A stretch of 64,000 nt of DNA from Gloeophyllum trabeum ATCC 11539 (lineage: Eukaryota; Basidiomycota; Agaricomycetes; Gloeophyllales; Gloeophyllaceae): contig NW_006920413.1 of assembly GCF_000344685.1 (NCBI RefSeq), forward strand, positions 890,160 through 954,159, read 5' to 3'. Below, piece by piece: positions 34,386 to 46,073 of this stretch (the first letter of the stretch is position 1; the number at the start of each line of letters is the position of its first letter). Position numbers and translations under genes: made by a program. Below the pieces are notes generated by a model, which saw only the letters and a program-made list of their open reading frames with translations, made no database searches and was not told the DNA's origin.

Positions 34386-34984
34386 ATGTCTCTGTATTTT
34401 TACGAACCGTTGTTCTCCCTTTCGGACTTCGATAGGCTGTTCGACGAAGCTTTCTCTGCTCGTACGCAGGGAAGTCCTGCTGCCGGACAACTGCAGCGCC
34501 GAGGCGATGCCTCAGACAACAACAACAGAGTGGTCAGGCCCAGGTGACGCTGCCGTCCTTGGGGTCATGACGTCCTGAATTAATGAATAAGTTTCGGCTT
34601 TGTAGAATGGACCTCCACGAGGACGCGGAAAGGAACGTTGTGACCGCTACGTTCGAACTCCCCGGCCTCAAGAAGGAAGATGTTCAGATCGACGTGCAGA
34701 ATAACACACTGAACATCTCTGGTGAGACCAAGCAAGAGCAAGATCGCGATGAGAATGGCTATGCCATTCGAGAGAGGCGGTACGGCAAGTTCTATAGGGC
34801 CTTGCGCTTGCCCGCTGGCGTGAAGGTATCCTTCACTGTAGATGCTGGCCTTAAGAGTAATACGCGCTGACGAGGTGGCTTGTAGCCGGAGGATATCAAA
34901 GCTTCGATGGAACATGGTGTCTTGACCGTAACATTCCCCAAGACAACGCCAGAGCAGGCGCCCAAGAAGATTACTATTTCTTAA
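34386..34984 (+). CDS. Small heat-shock protein, Hsp20/alpha-crystallin family
   Basis: ATP-independent chaperone that holds unfolding proteins. Start MSLYFYEPLFSLSDFDRLFD is typical of fungal class I small Hsps. The alpha-crystallin domain begins after the first intron (VVRPR-MDLHEDAERN): TATFELPGLKKEDVQIDVQN, LNISGETKQEQ, YAIRERRYGKFYRALRLPAG. A second intron joins GVK-PEDIKASMEHGVLTVTFPK, which carries the GVL motif near the C-terminus. The tail ends KKITIS, containing the I-x-I/V motif used for oligomerisation. Stop TAA 34982-34984. Complete. Confidence 0.93.
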
Positions 34985-35132
34985 GTAGATTACGAAATAC
35001 ACAGCGAGAGAGAAATGTCATGCACAATTGGCAATGAACATTCATTCCTCGATTATTCTTTGGAGTTAGGAGCTTTACAAAGCTACGATTGAGTCGTAGA
35101 GAAGGACAAGGAAGCATGGGTGTCCTTACGAT

Positions 35133-38100
35133 TCAACGCGAAGGCGGCTGGCTGTACTGGTTTTCGTGCCAACCAGGCTGGTAACTACTTCCCTCAGCTG
35201 GATGATTCATCAGATCGTTCATACTGCTCATATAAGCACTCCAATCATCGGGCCTAATAACAGTGAGACTTCAACGACGAGCGGACGATATTTTGCGTAC
35301 GTACACGATAGTCGACGGTATGGTAGACCACATTGCTAGCACATTAGTGTCGAATGCTTGCGGTTGCTGGTGACGCGCCTGCTGATCGATGTTCAAGGTA
35401 TCCTGATATGTCCAGGTCGGTAACGGAGCGGCAAAGGCGTCAGACTGCGAATATGTCTGCGACTGGGCCGTTTGTTCTTGACCTTGGGCGCTGGAGTGGA
35501 AGTATGCTTGATTACCCAACGTGCCTTGGGATTCACCCGCATGCATTTGAGGTTCATCAAACATATCCAAGGCTAAGGCCATGTCGCCGACCGAGAATTG
35601 ACTGCTCTGCATGGCCTGATTTGCGCCCTGGAGGAAGTGCAGGGCCCCATCGGGATTGTCGTTGGAAGAGGCAGAAGTCGAGGCAATTGGAGTAGTCTGC
35701 GTTTTTTCGGCCATTCGTCTCGCAATGCGACTCGGGAAGTTAGGCGTCGGGACTTCCGGACCAAGAGCATACATCGATTCGGCCGTGGCATGAGACCCAA
35801 AATGGGAACTAGGAGCCACACCTCCGCTAGAGAGCCCTGACAATGGATCCTCGTAGGTCCCAGGCGCTTGACGCTCGCCGGGGGACGAGATGAATCCCGG
35901 AGCGGCATCGACGGTACTCCCGTAGAGAGAGTTGATCGTCACTCCGAAGTTACGGGGGTCACCACAACACGCATGTCCTGGAACACGTTCACCCGAATCG
36001 CTTGCACGCTTGTTCGACGTTCGCGGTGGCGGTAATGGAAGGTTCCCAAGTCTACCCAGGTCCCATACCATATCCCTGACGAAGAGGACTCAATATGAGT
36101 GGCGCACACGCAAATAGCATAGTGAGACTTACCAGAACGCGCCAGCGACGTGCCATCTACATAGGACATTAGCTTATGCCAAAGACTGGGGAAGCCGGGT
36201 TACCTGTTTTCATAGTAATCAAGAACTGCAAGCCCCTTATGTACATCCTGCATCCCTCTGTCAAGATCAGATGAGATGCCAGCGCGCTTGCCCCCTAAGA
36301 CATGTAACAGGAGTATGACGCAAGCCGTGAATGTTGAAACGATAGTTCCTGGAATACAGTCACCTCGTCTTCGTACTATGTCGCCGATGTTTACAATGGA
36401 CCGTGCCGCATTCGTGCATATGGCCATGCAGGACATTGCGAGCTGGGTGCCCCTTTTCGAGGCGCCTATAAACGGCCGGTGAATCAGGATTTGGTTGTAG
36501 TAGTAGGCGCAATGGAGTTGAGCAGATTGTCTGAAGAAGATTGGATTGCCGTCATTCGGCATCCAACGTACTGCATTATTGTGAGCTACCTTTACAAAGA
36601 CGAGTAGGTCAATGAACGCACGGTGATCAGGTATATCATGAAACCATCGGTTTAGCGTCGAGTCCATATCAGCGACAGTGCGTTCTTCCCAGTCGTGGCC
36701 TATCTGCCCGAAGAAAGCACGGCGCCTTCCCGTGGAGTACTTGATGTGAACTTACGTTAGCTGATATTTTGGCAACCTACGGTCTTCAACGTACTATTGT
36801 TCGCAAGGCAGCGCCTGTTATGTTCGCCAACCTTAAAGTGTAATTGTAAAAGGTGACATATGTTGGTTTTCCAGGGGGCTGTTTGAATGCCCTGGTTGGG
36901 TCCTCATTCGTCCAATACTCATCGTCGCATTCCGCGGGCCAATCGACATCAATACTGCTTGCGAGACGTCAAGATTACAGGAAAGGCCGGGGCTTCGTGG
37001 CAAAGAGGACTTACTCCTCATCTTGCAAGGTGCAGGGTCTACCGAGACCAGCACTAATATGTCTTTCAGCAGCTACGAGAACCCTAATAACGACCTTATC
37101 AGCTTGGACCGTTGTACCCAGGGGAGTACTAACCAGAAGGCCCGTTTCCATGACTCGGTCTCCACCGTCAATTTATCTCCATAGAACTGGCGTCTGTTGG
37201 CGCCCACGTCCTGAGCCATCCTTAGACCTATCCCGATGATACTCCAAACAGCATGAGGTGCAGAGGAACCCAGAACGAAGAGAGTGATCAACTGTTGATA
37301 TAATCACATTAACGTTTCAAGTTGCAGCTTGGATTAGCACATACCGGGTAGATCTGAAGATCATATAGACAGGGAGGTGCAACGAGAGACCTTCGAATCC
37401 TGCTCACTTGATCGAAGTAATTCCAACCAGCGGACTGAGGTCCGTCTGTTCCCTCAACATAGATTCGCGGGTCGTCGCTGAATCGGGACCCCATGGCACA
37501 AACCATGAGAAGAAGTGCTCCAAATTTAGGATTACGCAAGTGTAGACGATCGTGAACGTTGGCCTCGAATGTGGGGCGATGGACAATGGGAGACAACGCA
37601 TTGACGTAGTCAAAATACAAGTTGATGAGAGCCCACATTAGATCCGGGTCTGGGAAGACGAACTCAGGATATTCGTCCTCATACATCGAGGCTTCCCACT
37701 ATGCAAAGAGTACCCTGAGCAGTGAGCAAAATCGTAGCCTGCACACTGCACTAACCTTCGGGATAGTCCAGAAGTGCTCACGGCGGAAAGCACCGAAGTC
37801 GTGCGCGACGGCGTCGGCATTCGCCTTGGACCTGTAGTCGATAGCCGCCTGGATGAGTGCAATGCCACTCGCCTTCCCAAGGAATCGGTGACGGGTGGGA
37901 TTGATCGACAATCGTTGAGGATCTTCAGTTAGCGTGTTCTGTAAGTATTCATCATCGCTGGGCTCGATCTCGTCCGTCAGGACTGGAGAGCGGGAGCCGC
38001 GTCTTGACTGATCCGGCCTCTCACTTGGGCTGGAGCTAGCGGTAATTGTTGCATCGTCGTGTGGACTAGTCTGAGCAGGATGTATTTTTCCTGCGCGATA

Positions 38101-38727
38101 ACTTTGCTTGTTTAGAGGTCCGCCTACTTCTCGTTCTAGATTGAGATTCGGGCAATGCTGTGTGGGCGTCAATCAGCTTATCCAAGACTGTCAATAGTAT
38201 GCTATACACCTTCCGCAACAACGCTTCTAGTTGTGCGACGCGGTTCTCCAACGTTTGAGTGTAACTACAGGACGGCATAAGTCAAAGGTGCATCGGCAGG
38301 GAGCCCTAATACTCACCCTTTCGGAGGTCCTCGTTTCTTTCAGTGAGGAGTCAGATCTGTACGATAATGGCTTGGAGCTTCCAGAGTAGCACAAGTTCTC
38401 ACCTTCGCAACTTCACCGTAGGTACACTCAGTCTTGAAAGTGACGCAGTTGAGGCATTTCTCCCCAGGACCTTGGGGACCATCACCTGTAGCACGGAAGT
38501 TTGAATTATCACGAGTGTATCTTAAGTGAGAGTACCGCCTACATCGGACTACGAAGACACTATGTCAATTTCGGAGTTATGTTTCGACGAGCGCTATAAC
38601 AGCGATGGGTCAAGCAGGGCTTACTTTTCTTGCGTCTGCAGACATCACAGGCGCGAGCAAGCTTTGTTTTTCTTTTCTTCCTATCCCGTACCTCCTCCTC
38701 CGAGCTGTACTGCTCCTGGTTAGACAT
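35133..38727 (-). CDS. Zn2Cys6 transcription factor with fungal_trans domain
   Basis: Nuclear regulator. ATG 38725-38727 opens MSNQEQYSSEEEVRDRKKRK. The zinc cluster is CDVCRRKK-IR-CDGPQGPGEKCLNCVTFKTEC (CX2CX6CX9CX2CX6C) and is complete only if a 6-nt exon (38543-38548) is included. It is followed by KKRGPPKGYTQTLENRVAQL, a linker and dimerisation helix as in XlnR-like factors. After a disordered region comes the fungal_trans middle homology region: FPDPDLMWALINLYFDYVNA, PIVHRPTFEANVH, LFVLGSSAPHAVWSIIGIGL, KRAFW-VLVAAERHISAGLGRPC. Later exons are helical, then Ser/Gln-rich. A last intron joins STIV to PDDWSAYMSSMNDLMNHPAE, ending at 35133. Some internal exon borders remain approximate. Target genes cannot be inferred. 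Confidence 0.88.
38543..38548 (-). other. 6-nt microexon in the zinc-cluster motif
   Basis: TCCGAT on the minus strand, preceded by an AG acceptor (TTCGTAG) and followed by a GT donor (GTAGGC). Including it turns KKA|GTGATGG into KK-I-R-C-D-G and restores the third cysteine and correct spacing of the Zn2Cys6 motif. No other combination of visible splice sites does so. Confidence 0.8.
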
Positions 38728-39290
38728 TGTGTGGAGTGGCCTGTCGAATTGGATTCTGCACAGCTTTCTGGGGCCGGTTCAAGTTATAAGGACGAGACTT
38801 CTTGCAGGCCCCTTTATCGGCGTCGCGCACGATGATCACACCTGGCTACGGTTTCCGCCTGCTTCATTCGCAGTTTCAAGCGCATCAACTAGCGCAAATT
38901 TAGCGCATCACTTCCACTGCACTGCGCTCCTGATCGGCACATAAGACCTAATCTAGCTCACACCTTTGACGCCATCATCTCAACGATAGGACTTCCGAGG
39001 ATTCCTGAACGTCGTTCGCCGTGTCCGGATTATCTAACTCAGCCCTCCTCGTGCTATTAAAGATCGAAGCTGTGTTGGAATGATAGCAGCCAGACAAGTG
39101 AGTGATAGCCACCCCGGTTTGATGACAACATTACTAATTATACATCGTCATGATACAGTATGGGTCGAGAAGAAAGGGTATGAAGGCACAGCAGCCCGGA
39201 TAAGGTCAACAAATAGACATATTACACAGCACAACACGAGGTAGCGGCCACCACTACGGCCGTCGGCATATACGATGCACACACGATGAA
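38728..39290. other. Intergenic between two minus-strand genes
   Basis: About 560 bases. Promoter of the zinc-cluster gene and 3' UTR of the small coiled-coil gene. No supported coding exon. Confidence 0.4.
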
Positions 39291-39792
39291 TCAGATCCTT
39301 CCTAGACCCTTGGTAGTCTTGTTCATGGACTTCGCCTCAGCCTGCTTTGCTTTGGCGCGCTTGGCACTGTAAGCAATCATAACATTAGTTTCCGGAATTT
39401 CAAGCTCCATAGGCACGAACTGGAACTTACTCTTCCTGCGCCTCACGCTCAAGCATCTTAACGTGCTCCTTGGCGTCACGAGCAGCGTAGCGTGCTTGAG
39501 ACAGTGCACGCTCTGCGGCTCTCTCAGCCTCTTCGGCCTCGGAGACTTTCCGTCGAGCGTTCACAATGCTAGGGTCGCTTCCATGGCCTGATCGGTCGCT
39601 GGGGGAAGAGCTGCGCCTGAACCAACTGGAGCCGTTGGTCGAAGTAGGGCTGCCCGCCCTGTCACGATCGTGATTGGCATCCGTAGACCTTCGACCACTG
39701 AACATGCTTCCGCTGCGGTTTGGTGCGTCGTGATGGTCGTTGCCAACGAGCTTGGTGTCCTCGGAACGATGCGATTTACCGAAAAGGGGCAT
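39291..39792 (-). CDS. Small coiled-coil protein, unknown
   Basis: Two exons. MPLFGKSHRSEDTKLVGNDH begins a Ser/Arg/Asp-rich disordered half with FRRSSSPSDRSG. A charged Ala/Glu/Arg helix follows (SEAEEAERAAERALSQARYA; EHVKMLEREAQED) that is likely a coiled coil. The intron after EAQE-D leads to AKRAKAKQAEAKSMNKTTKG and the end LGRI at 39291. About 145 residues. It has the look of a conserved fungal protein (well-kept helix, clean splice sites), but I do not recognise the family. Divergent from the TFIIA gene. Confidence 0.7.
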
Positions 39793-40403
39793 TACTGCCG
39801 CACGACACTGTTAGGCATGTGACGCGAGAGGAAAGACGAGGGACTGACCTGGCTGTTTATTGCGACGAGGGGTTTAGTGAGTAGGTTGGTTTCGTTATCC
39901 GTTGAAAGTCAGCAATTGGAAGTGTGGCAGGGGTGCTTTTATGGGCTCTGAGAGGTTTATACGTCAGTGGGGCGCGCCATACAGCTGCCAACCGTGCTGG
40001 CAAACCCCAGCAAACCCCTTGGGTGTATATAGGAGACCACCTCGCTGAAGCTCCATTTGGCTCCAGTTATGCGTCATGCGCGTGCGGTCATGCTCAAACG
40101 AGTCGACAGTGATACCCGTTTGCTCTGGTGCATCTCGGGTACTTTTATGACGGTAACAATCATAACTCTGCGCATGTATAAGCAATGAAAGCTACACATA
40201 TTAGCGCCTCTGTTACTTACACGAGCCAGCCACAATTGCGGATGGTTGGCCCGTGCGTGGGACGTTTCGGACCCAACCTATGAGCGGAGTTTCAACTTAC
40301 TTGGGTTGTCTTGAGAGTGCATCTTCTATAAAAGCGCTTGCCTTTCTCCCGCCCGCGACTCCTTGGAACGTTGTCGCCTTCGTCAACCGTTCGTCTAGCC
40401 ACA
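39793..40403. other. Divergent intergenic region (coiled-coil / TFIIA)
   Basis: About 610 bases between divergent start codons. No supported coding exon. Presumed promoters. Confidence 0.4.
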
Positions 40404-41569
40404 ATGTCGAATAAGATTGTGGTGAGCTGCTCACCGTGGTTATGCTGGTAGTAGTACCTTTAGTGACCTGGGTCGCCTGGAGCCTCCCATTTACCGAGCT
40501 ATCATAGACGATGTCATCCATGCGATAAAACCAGAGTTCGATGAATACGGAGTTAGCGAAGAAGTTCTCGCTGAGCTGCATCATGTGAGTACCTGCGACC
40601 TGTACCTTGTAGTATTCTTGCCACGGACTCGGTGCTAGCGCACTTATTCTGTAGAAATGGCAGACGAAAGTCATGCAGTCGAATGTGGCAGAGTTCGAGA
40701 CGCCGCCCCCTGCCCCACAGATGCCTTCTCATCCGTATCCTCCTCCGCATACCATGCATATGGTGCCACAGCATTATCCGTCGCCTTACATGCATCACTC
40801 GGGCCAGGGGCAGCAGCCTCAGGTGAAAACAGAACCAGTTGATGGTCGGTACATGCTGGGCCCTCAGGGCATGCCGCCGTACGCGCTGCCTACGTTGCCT
40901 GGCCCTCAAATACCAGGCGGCCCAAGACCGCCTCCCCAGCAACCTGGAATGATGGCGTTTCCGCCTGGCGCTCCTCCGGCAGGCGCTCGCCCGTATGCTC
41001 CTCCTGGTCCCCAACTTCAAGTAGGAGGACAGCAGCAGCAGCCTCAGCAGCAGCAGTCGCAACCACAGGCCCAGCCGCCTCAACGGCCCTCACCGCCTCA
41101 GCGCATACCACAGACTGACGGCCCATCTTCATCTTCGTCTGATTCGCCTTCACCGCCTCCCTCGCATGCTCCTCGATCCACGCACCCGTCGCTGCCCACT
41201 ATGCCGTCAGCTTCTCAGTCCACGACTGCTGAAGATGACGAGGCCATCAACAGTGATCTGGATGATTCCGATACGGAGGAGGAAGACGAGAATGACGAAG
41301 GAGGTTCAGGTGACACTGATATCGTCTTCTGCACGTACGATAAGGTTCGTCACTTAAAATGGTCAACTTGGTCATTTTGGCACAACATCCTGATTGTTGG
41401 AGAACAGGTCGCAAGAGTGAAGACGAAATGGAAGTGTATCCTGAAGGACGGCATAGTCCATGTCAACGGTAAGGACTACCTGTTTTCGAAATGCACAGGG
41501 TGAGTGCCTGCTGCTCAATGCAGTCTGAAGGTCTGAACTGAAAGTTCTTACAGCGAGTTCGAGTGGTAA
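40404..41569 (+). CDS. TOA1: TFIIA large (alpha/beta) subunit
   Basis: General transcription factor that stabilises TBP on the TATA box. Five exons (40404-40421, 40483-40584, 40655-41344, 41408-41499, 41554-41569) total 918 nt, giving 305 residues. The N-terminal four-helix-bundle part is MSNKIVPPIYRAIIDDVIHA, then FDEYGVSEEVLAELHHKWQT. A long Pro/Gln/Met-rich disordered linker carries a CAG-encoded Gln-rich run (GGQQQQPQQQQSQPQ) and an acidic DDSDTEEEDENDEGG. The C-terminal beta-barrel half is IVFCTYDK-VARVKTKWKC, then KDGIVHVNGKDYLFSKCTGE, ending FEW. Both conserved ends are complete. The first exon has six codons only. Confidence 0.95.
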
Positions 41570-41926
41570 CGACGCTCATGGAGAATCTTGGTACTCGGTG
41601 TAATATCTCATTTCAAGTCGATTTTGCATTTGATGCAACCCCCACTTGTGCATTCCACGAACCCCTATGTAACCGCGCACGTCCTCGTATGGATTCCGAT
41701 ACAGCAATACATTACATTCTATTACATCGCTCTGGGTCAGCTTCAGCTGCCGCCAGTCGACGGTGTCGGATAACCCATATCAATGGCCTTGGTTGAAGAG
41801 TTCATTGATGTCCCTTGGCGTATGTGCTCTACCTACGATCGCCGGCCTGCTCAACCCTAAGCTACAATGAGCTGCAACGATAGTAATCCATTCCTACCGC
41901 TTCATTATTCTAATCGAAATGTCGCA
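41570..41926. other. Convergent 3' intergenic region
   Basis: About 355 bases between the stops of TOA1 and the F-box gene. No gene seen. Confidence 0.5.
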
Positions 41927-43384
41927 TTACGCCGTCTCTACACTTCGCATAATTTCTGCATTCGTGCCAGTATTTCTCTTTTTCTCTGTCTCATCATTGC
42001 CTTCCGCGTCATCCTCTTCGTCGTCAGCCCATAACCATACCACGCCTTCGCCATCCTGGAGGTCGATACCGCGCTTTTCAAAGAATTCCGTCCATTGTAT
42101 GAATATGCCCAAAGTGGGCTTCTCCATAGCGTCCCCATAAAAACCCAGAGTCCTTACAATCTCCAATGATGGTAGATATTTGCGGCGGAAAGACTTAAGA
42201 TGGTAGATCGCCTGTGAAGGATGAGGTCTCTCCGGCGATATGGCTTCACCTGACAGCCCGCGCAGGCCGACGCGACGTAACGACTGATGCGGGGTGGGTA
42301 TCCCTTTGAAGTCGATTACGTGCTCATGAACATCGAATACGAGGTCCTGTAAGTGCGTACAGACACCTGGCATGAGGAAGCAGGCAATATTCAGCCGATG
42401 GGAGGGCAAGACGACCGTGTGTGGTGCGTCTGGATTGGCATCGTCGGCGCTGATGTACATCGGGGACGAAACGACTTCGAGATATGTGATCTTCGGGCCG
42501 TGGGCCTCAAGAAACGCGTCCAGATGCTCCCTACTCAGCGGAGTCACGATTAACCCGAGCTCATCGAAGTTCCACAAATGCAATGGCACTGGGTAGAAGT
42601 AGGGGACTTCTACTACGACATGGGTGAGGGACGGGAGAACCAGGCTAGTCGCGGTCCGTAGCGAGGACTCGTTCGTTGTCAGCAGCAGATGTGAAAGACG
42701 GGGGAGCGCTAGGTTGGGTTTGCCGTAATCTGTCTCATTCCAGCCACCGAACTTCCGCAGGTCCAGGGTTCGTAGGGAGTGAAACGCCGTAAGGAATTCG
42801 GGTGTGAGAGTACAGACATCGGTGGACCGTGTAGTGAGCGATAACGAGTCCCACTGGAGAAGTTCCAGCTTGGATCCATAGAATCGAGGGAGCGCAGCCA
42901 TCAGCCACCGTGGGATAGGTCTGTCCCATGTTCCCGAAAGAATACGGACATTGGGGCAGCACTGGAGGATGCGGTACAGAACCTCTGCAAATGTCATAGT
43001 GTCAAAAGTGCGGATGTGGGCATGTACTTCGATGTGTTTCGTCCATTGGCCGTATTCCGACACGTCCACTTCAATGCCGTTTATGGTGGCGCGCCGAACG
43101 CTGTTCCTTAACGTCGAGCATATTTTAAGAGCCCGGCGAAGACTCCTGATGACCAAATGCTCGTAAAGAAGTACCGTGGCAAGCTGCCTCCAAGCACGGC
43201 AGACGAGGACGAGGCTCCATTTCGTCCGCATCGAGAGGACCGGGGTATTTGCTCCCATCGCCATCCTCGGGAATCGAGATCGCTGGAACGGGTCCGCAGG
43301 TATGATATTATGGCTTTCGGGAATGTATGTCGCATACTGGAATATCAGAAGCCATATTTCCGGCGGAATATCCTTCTCATTCAT
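41927..43384 (-). CDS. F-box protein with leucine-rich-like repeats
   Basis: Intronless frame of about 485 residues starting MNEKDIPPEIWLLIFQYATY, an F-box of the type common in Agaricomycetes (IPxEIWxxIF). WSLVLVCRAWRQLATVLLYE is its second half. The rest has spaced hydrophobic segments typical of the LRR-like region: LELLQWDSLSLTT, LRTLDLRKFGGWNE, LPRLSHLLLTTNESSL, LPSLTHVVVEVPYFYPV. The C-terminus is acidic (WADDEEDDAEGNDETEKKR). An in-frame upstream Met at 43468 exists, but the stretch before the F-box looks like leader. Presumed substrate adaptor of an SCF ubiquitin ligase, substrate unknown. Confidence 0.85.
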   Translation of the reverse strand: MNEKDIPPEIWLLIFQYATYIPESHNIIPADPFQRSRFPRMAMGANTPVLSMRTKWSLVLVCRAWRQLATVLLYEHLVIRSLRRALKICSTLRNSVRRATINGIEVDVSEYGQWTKHIEVHAHIRTFDTMTFAEVLYRILQCCPNVRILSGTWDRPIPRWLMAALPRFYGSKLELLQWDSLSLTTRSTDVCTLTPEFLTAFHSLRTLDLRKFGGWNETDYGKPNLALPRLSHLLLTTNESSLRTATSLVLPSLTHVVVEVPYFYPVPLHLWNFDELGLIVTPLSREHLDAFLEAHGPKITYLEVVSSPMYISADDANPDAPHTVVLPSHRLNIACFLMPGVCTHLQDLVFDVHEHVIDFKGIPTPHQSLRRVGLRGLSGEAISPERPHPSQAIYHLKSFRRKYLPSLEIVRTLGFYGDAMEKPTLGIFIQWTEFFEKRGIDLQDGEGVVWLWADDEEDDAEGNDETEKKRNTGTNAEIMRSVETA

Positions 43385-46073
43385 GGTCCTTGACTTCTGT
43401 AACTCCGCGGAGCTGAGCAATCCAAGCGCGATCCTAGGAAGCAATATGTCAGAATTGACCAGTCTCAAGCTAAATGCTTCTACCTATAACAGCCGCTCAA
43501 ACACTGTAGGAATCGGCCAACGTCAGTGATGCAAGCGACAACCTTCAGTTCACTCTGCCGCCCCGTCGAGTGCTGAGCGCTGAGAACTGTAATTATAAGT
43601 AGCTATAGTCTAAGTGAACGCCTGTGGTGGCGCGCCATAGCTCCCGTGGGAGCTTCCAGGATCTTCTGCGAATATCTCCGAATATCTTCCGACTTTCAGC
43701 GAGAAGTACACAAGCTGAAGTGGTCAAACTAGTACTATGCTGCGTTACATAAAAGCCGTATGTATAACTGATCTGTTTCCTCCATTGTGAGAATGCAATG
43801 CGAACCACGATAGCTCTGGCAAGAGCCAATTCTTCTCCTGAAAGACAACCATAATACTCCGGATCCGTTTGCGCGTATCGGACTTCGAGCGACCCACTGA
43901 AATATTCCCGTACTTGAGTTCCTTCACGGCGTAGCTCTCCGAGAAGGATTTCTGCGCGTGCCTTGGTTGTGCCAGTGGACGCATAACCAACCATTACAGC
44001 ACGGTCCGAAGCCCAGGGCCGCCTATGGAGCCCTACCGTGGGGACACACTGCATCTTACGCAGGTTATGCGACTTACAATCAGAATCGTAGCTGGCCGAA
44101 GCCCTGCCCGAAGGCGGTGCGAAGATGTTTATGACATGTGAAAGCCGATGCAAGGATATTCGCCGACGCAACGAGAACAACCCTCGCGAGGAATGATCGG
44201 TTAAATAGCAGAATGGTCGGCATTCACATATTTCAGCGTGGAACCTATGAAGGTCGGTTGAGGAAGTGAGATTGTTGACTTGCTTGCGGGACACCGTGGC
44301 AGCTTCAAACTCTGACAATGAAGGAGGCATAAGTCTTCCACCAAGCATAAGCTCTCGTGACCATACCCCACATTAACGCGGCTTCTTGGACGCACCACGG
44401 CCACCGCGCGACACAAGTGTGTTGGCCGGCAGGCTGGTGCATGGCTAAAGGCTGCAACAGCAAGCACGGTCCCGGTGTGTGGTTTCATTCTTGATCGCCG
44501 AGGACCAACCCGGACGTCACTGTAAGGGAAGGCTTCAGAGTTCCCAGCGGATGTGAAGGGTACGGGGCTCTATACCACATGCCGGTGATACAGGATATGC
44601 GTTTGCGGCTCACGTAGACGGCCTGATGCTGGTGTGAGCAATAGGACAAATGGACGTCGCGATTTCCCTAGCATCCAAGAATGTCATTCATGACGACCAG
44701 TTCTGGTACAACAATGGCCCTGAGGGTCGTACTTCGTCATTGATCTCGTAAGCGCCAGCCAAAGACAGTAGTTCTCTGGCGGCAATTCGGATGAAGAGAG
44801 CTGTGAACTGCAACGGAAGTCGAATGAGCGCGAATGGATAACAGACCAGTACATAATATGATCGCCGAGCGCACCGGGACTGCGCGCCAGTACGTATTGC
44901 TAGTGGCCGGTGAATGCCGGTAGGGAATGCAAAAGATTACTATGTAGTGTCGTGTCTCTGTCAGGGCGTAGAATCACCCAGAACGGTTCACATGTGCAGG
45001 TCAGAGGATGCGTAGCAGGATAGAATGAGGAACTGACGTTTCTTCGTCTTTGAAACAACGCGGAATCCAGACAACTCAGCAGGTCCTTTAGCATTCGGCT
45101 AGAGGATATGATATCCTTCTACTTTCTGAGCACATGGGTGAGAACTCGTATACCATCGCACCTCAGCATGCATACCGGGTGGCATTCTGAAGTTGCCGCT
45201 TCGGCCTTCTTCTTCAGGAAGCATCAGACAGGGAAATGCCCGACGGCTTTTGCCGCCACGAACGCGTTGAGAACAGGAACGCCGATCGAGCCCAAGCTGA
45301 CAACCTCTGGATCTCGGTACCGAGGCAGAGTCCGATAGGCGGATGTGGGGTCGACATCTCTCTCTTTGATGTTCCTGGACGAGAACAGATATTTCTCACT
45401 CGGGTGTCGCTGCTCGTCTGTCATAATCAATGATATGTATCGGGTTTGCTCTAGAATTCTTAATATCAAATATCTTATGAATCATGGTAATTCAACTTCC
45501 CATATTATGCGAGAGTAGTCGGAAAACTCTGGTACGGTTCAAGGGCGTCATCAGCAACTTTCGTCAAATCTGGGTTGTTCCCGTTTGCCCCGACATACGC
45601 ACTGATTGAGGCTATAGCCGGAGGCTACTAGCGTCGGAATCGCCCGAGCTGCTGGCGGCTTCTGATGCCAGGTCCATCACCGTAAGAACAACCCCCTGCA
45701 ATCCTATCAAGACCGTTTGGTCGATAAACCTGGCACACCGCGCGAGATGGCTTGTCTCGTGTTCGGTAATAGAAACTTCGCTTAGTTCCACAGCTGGTGC
45801 TTTCAACGTTGTCCGGAATACAAGCCTGACGTTAGAAGTACAATCCGATGAATACATCCTTGGGTATCAAAGCGTGCGGCGCGAGACAATCATAGCTAGA
45901 AATTTTAGCGTCTCCGACACCTTCTGTCCTTTCCAAGTCCTGTGCCCAGGACTGAACCGGGGTCATCCCATTGTTCCCGAGCGGCGTCTTTGTCGCAGTC
46001 TGCGAACCCTGCGCATCTCGAGTATTCACCACTCGCGGCCCCAGTATAGGAGGCCGAGTGACAGCGCAGTGCG
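43385..46073. other. Gene-poor stretch between F-box and WOPR-1
   Basis: About 2.7 kb with no gene I can support. Candidate fragments are a minus-strand 251-codon frame at 43593-44348, a minus-strand frame ending AFVAAKAVGHFPV near 45236, and two minus-strand frames at 45612-46032 that could be joined only by a ~30-nt intron. None has a recognisable domain. Confidence 0.4.

Noticed and set aside
43593..44348. 251-codon minus-strand frame
   Set aside because: Composition is not clearly coding, a second frame is also open over much of it, and no domain is recognised.
45612..46032. Two adjacent minus-strand frames that could be fused
   Set aside because: The join needs an intron of about 30 nt, below the usual minimum, and two reading frames look equally protein-like.
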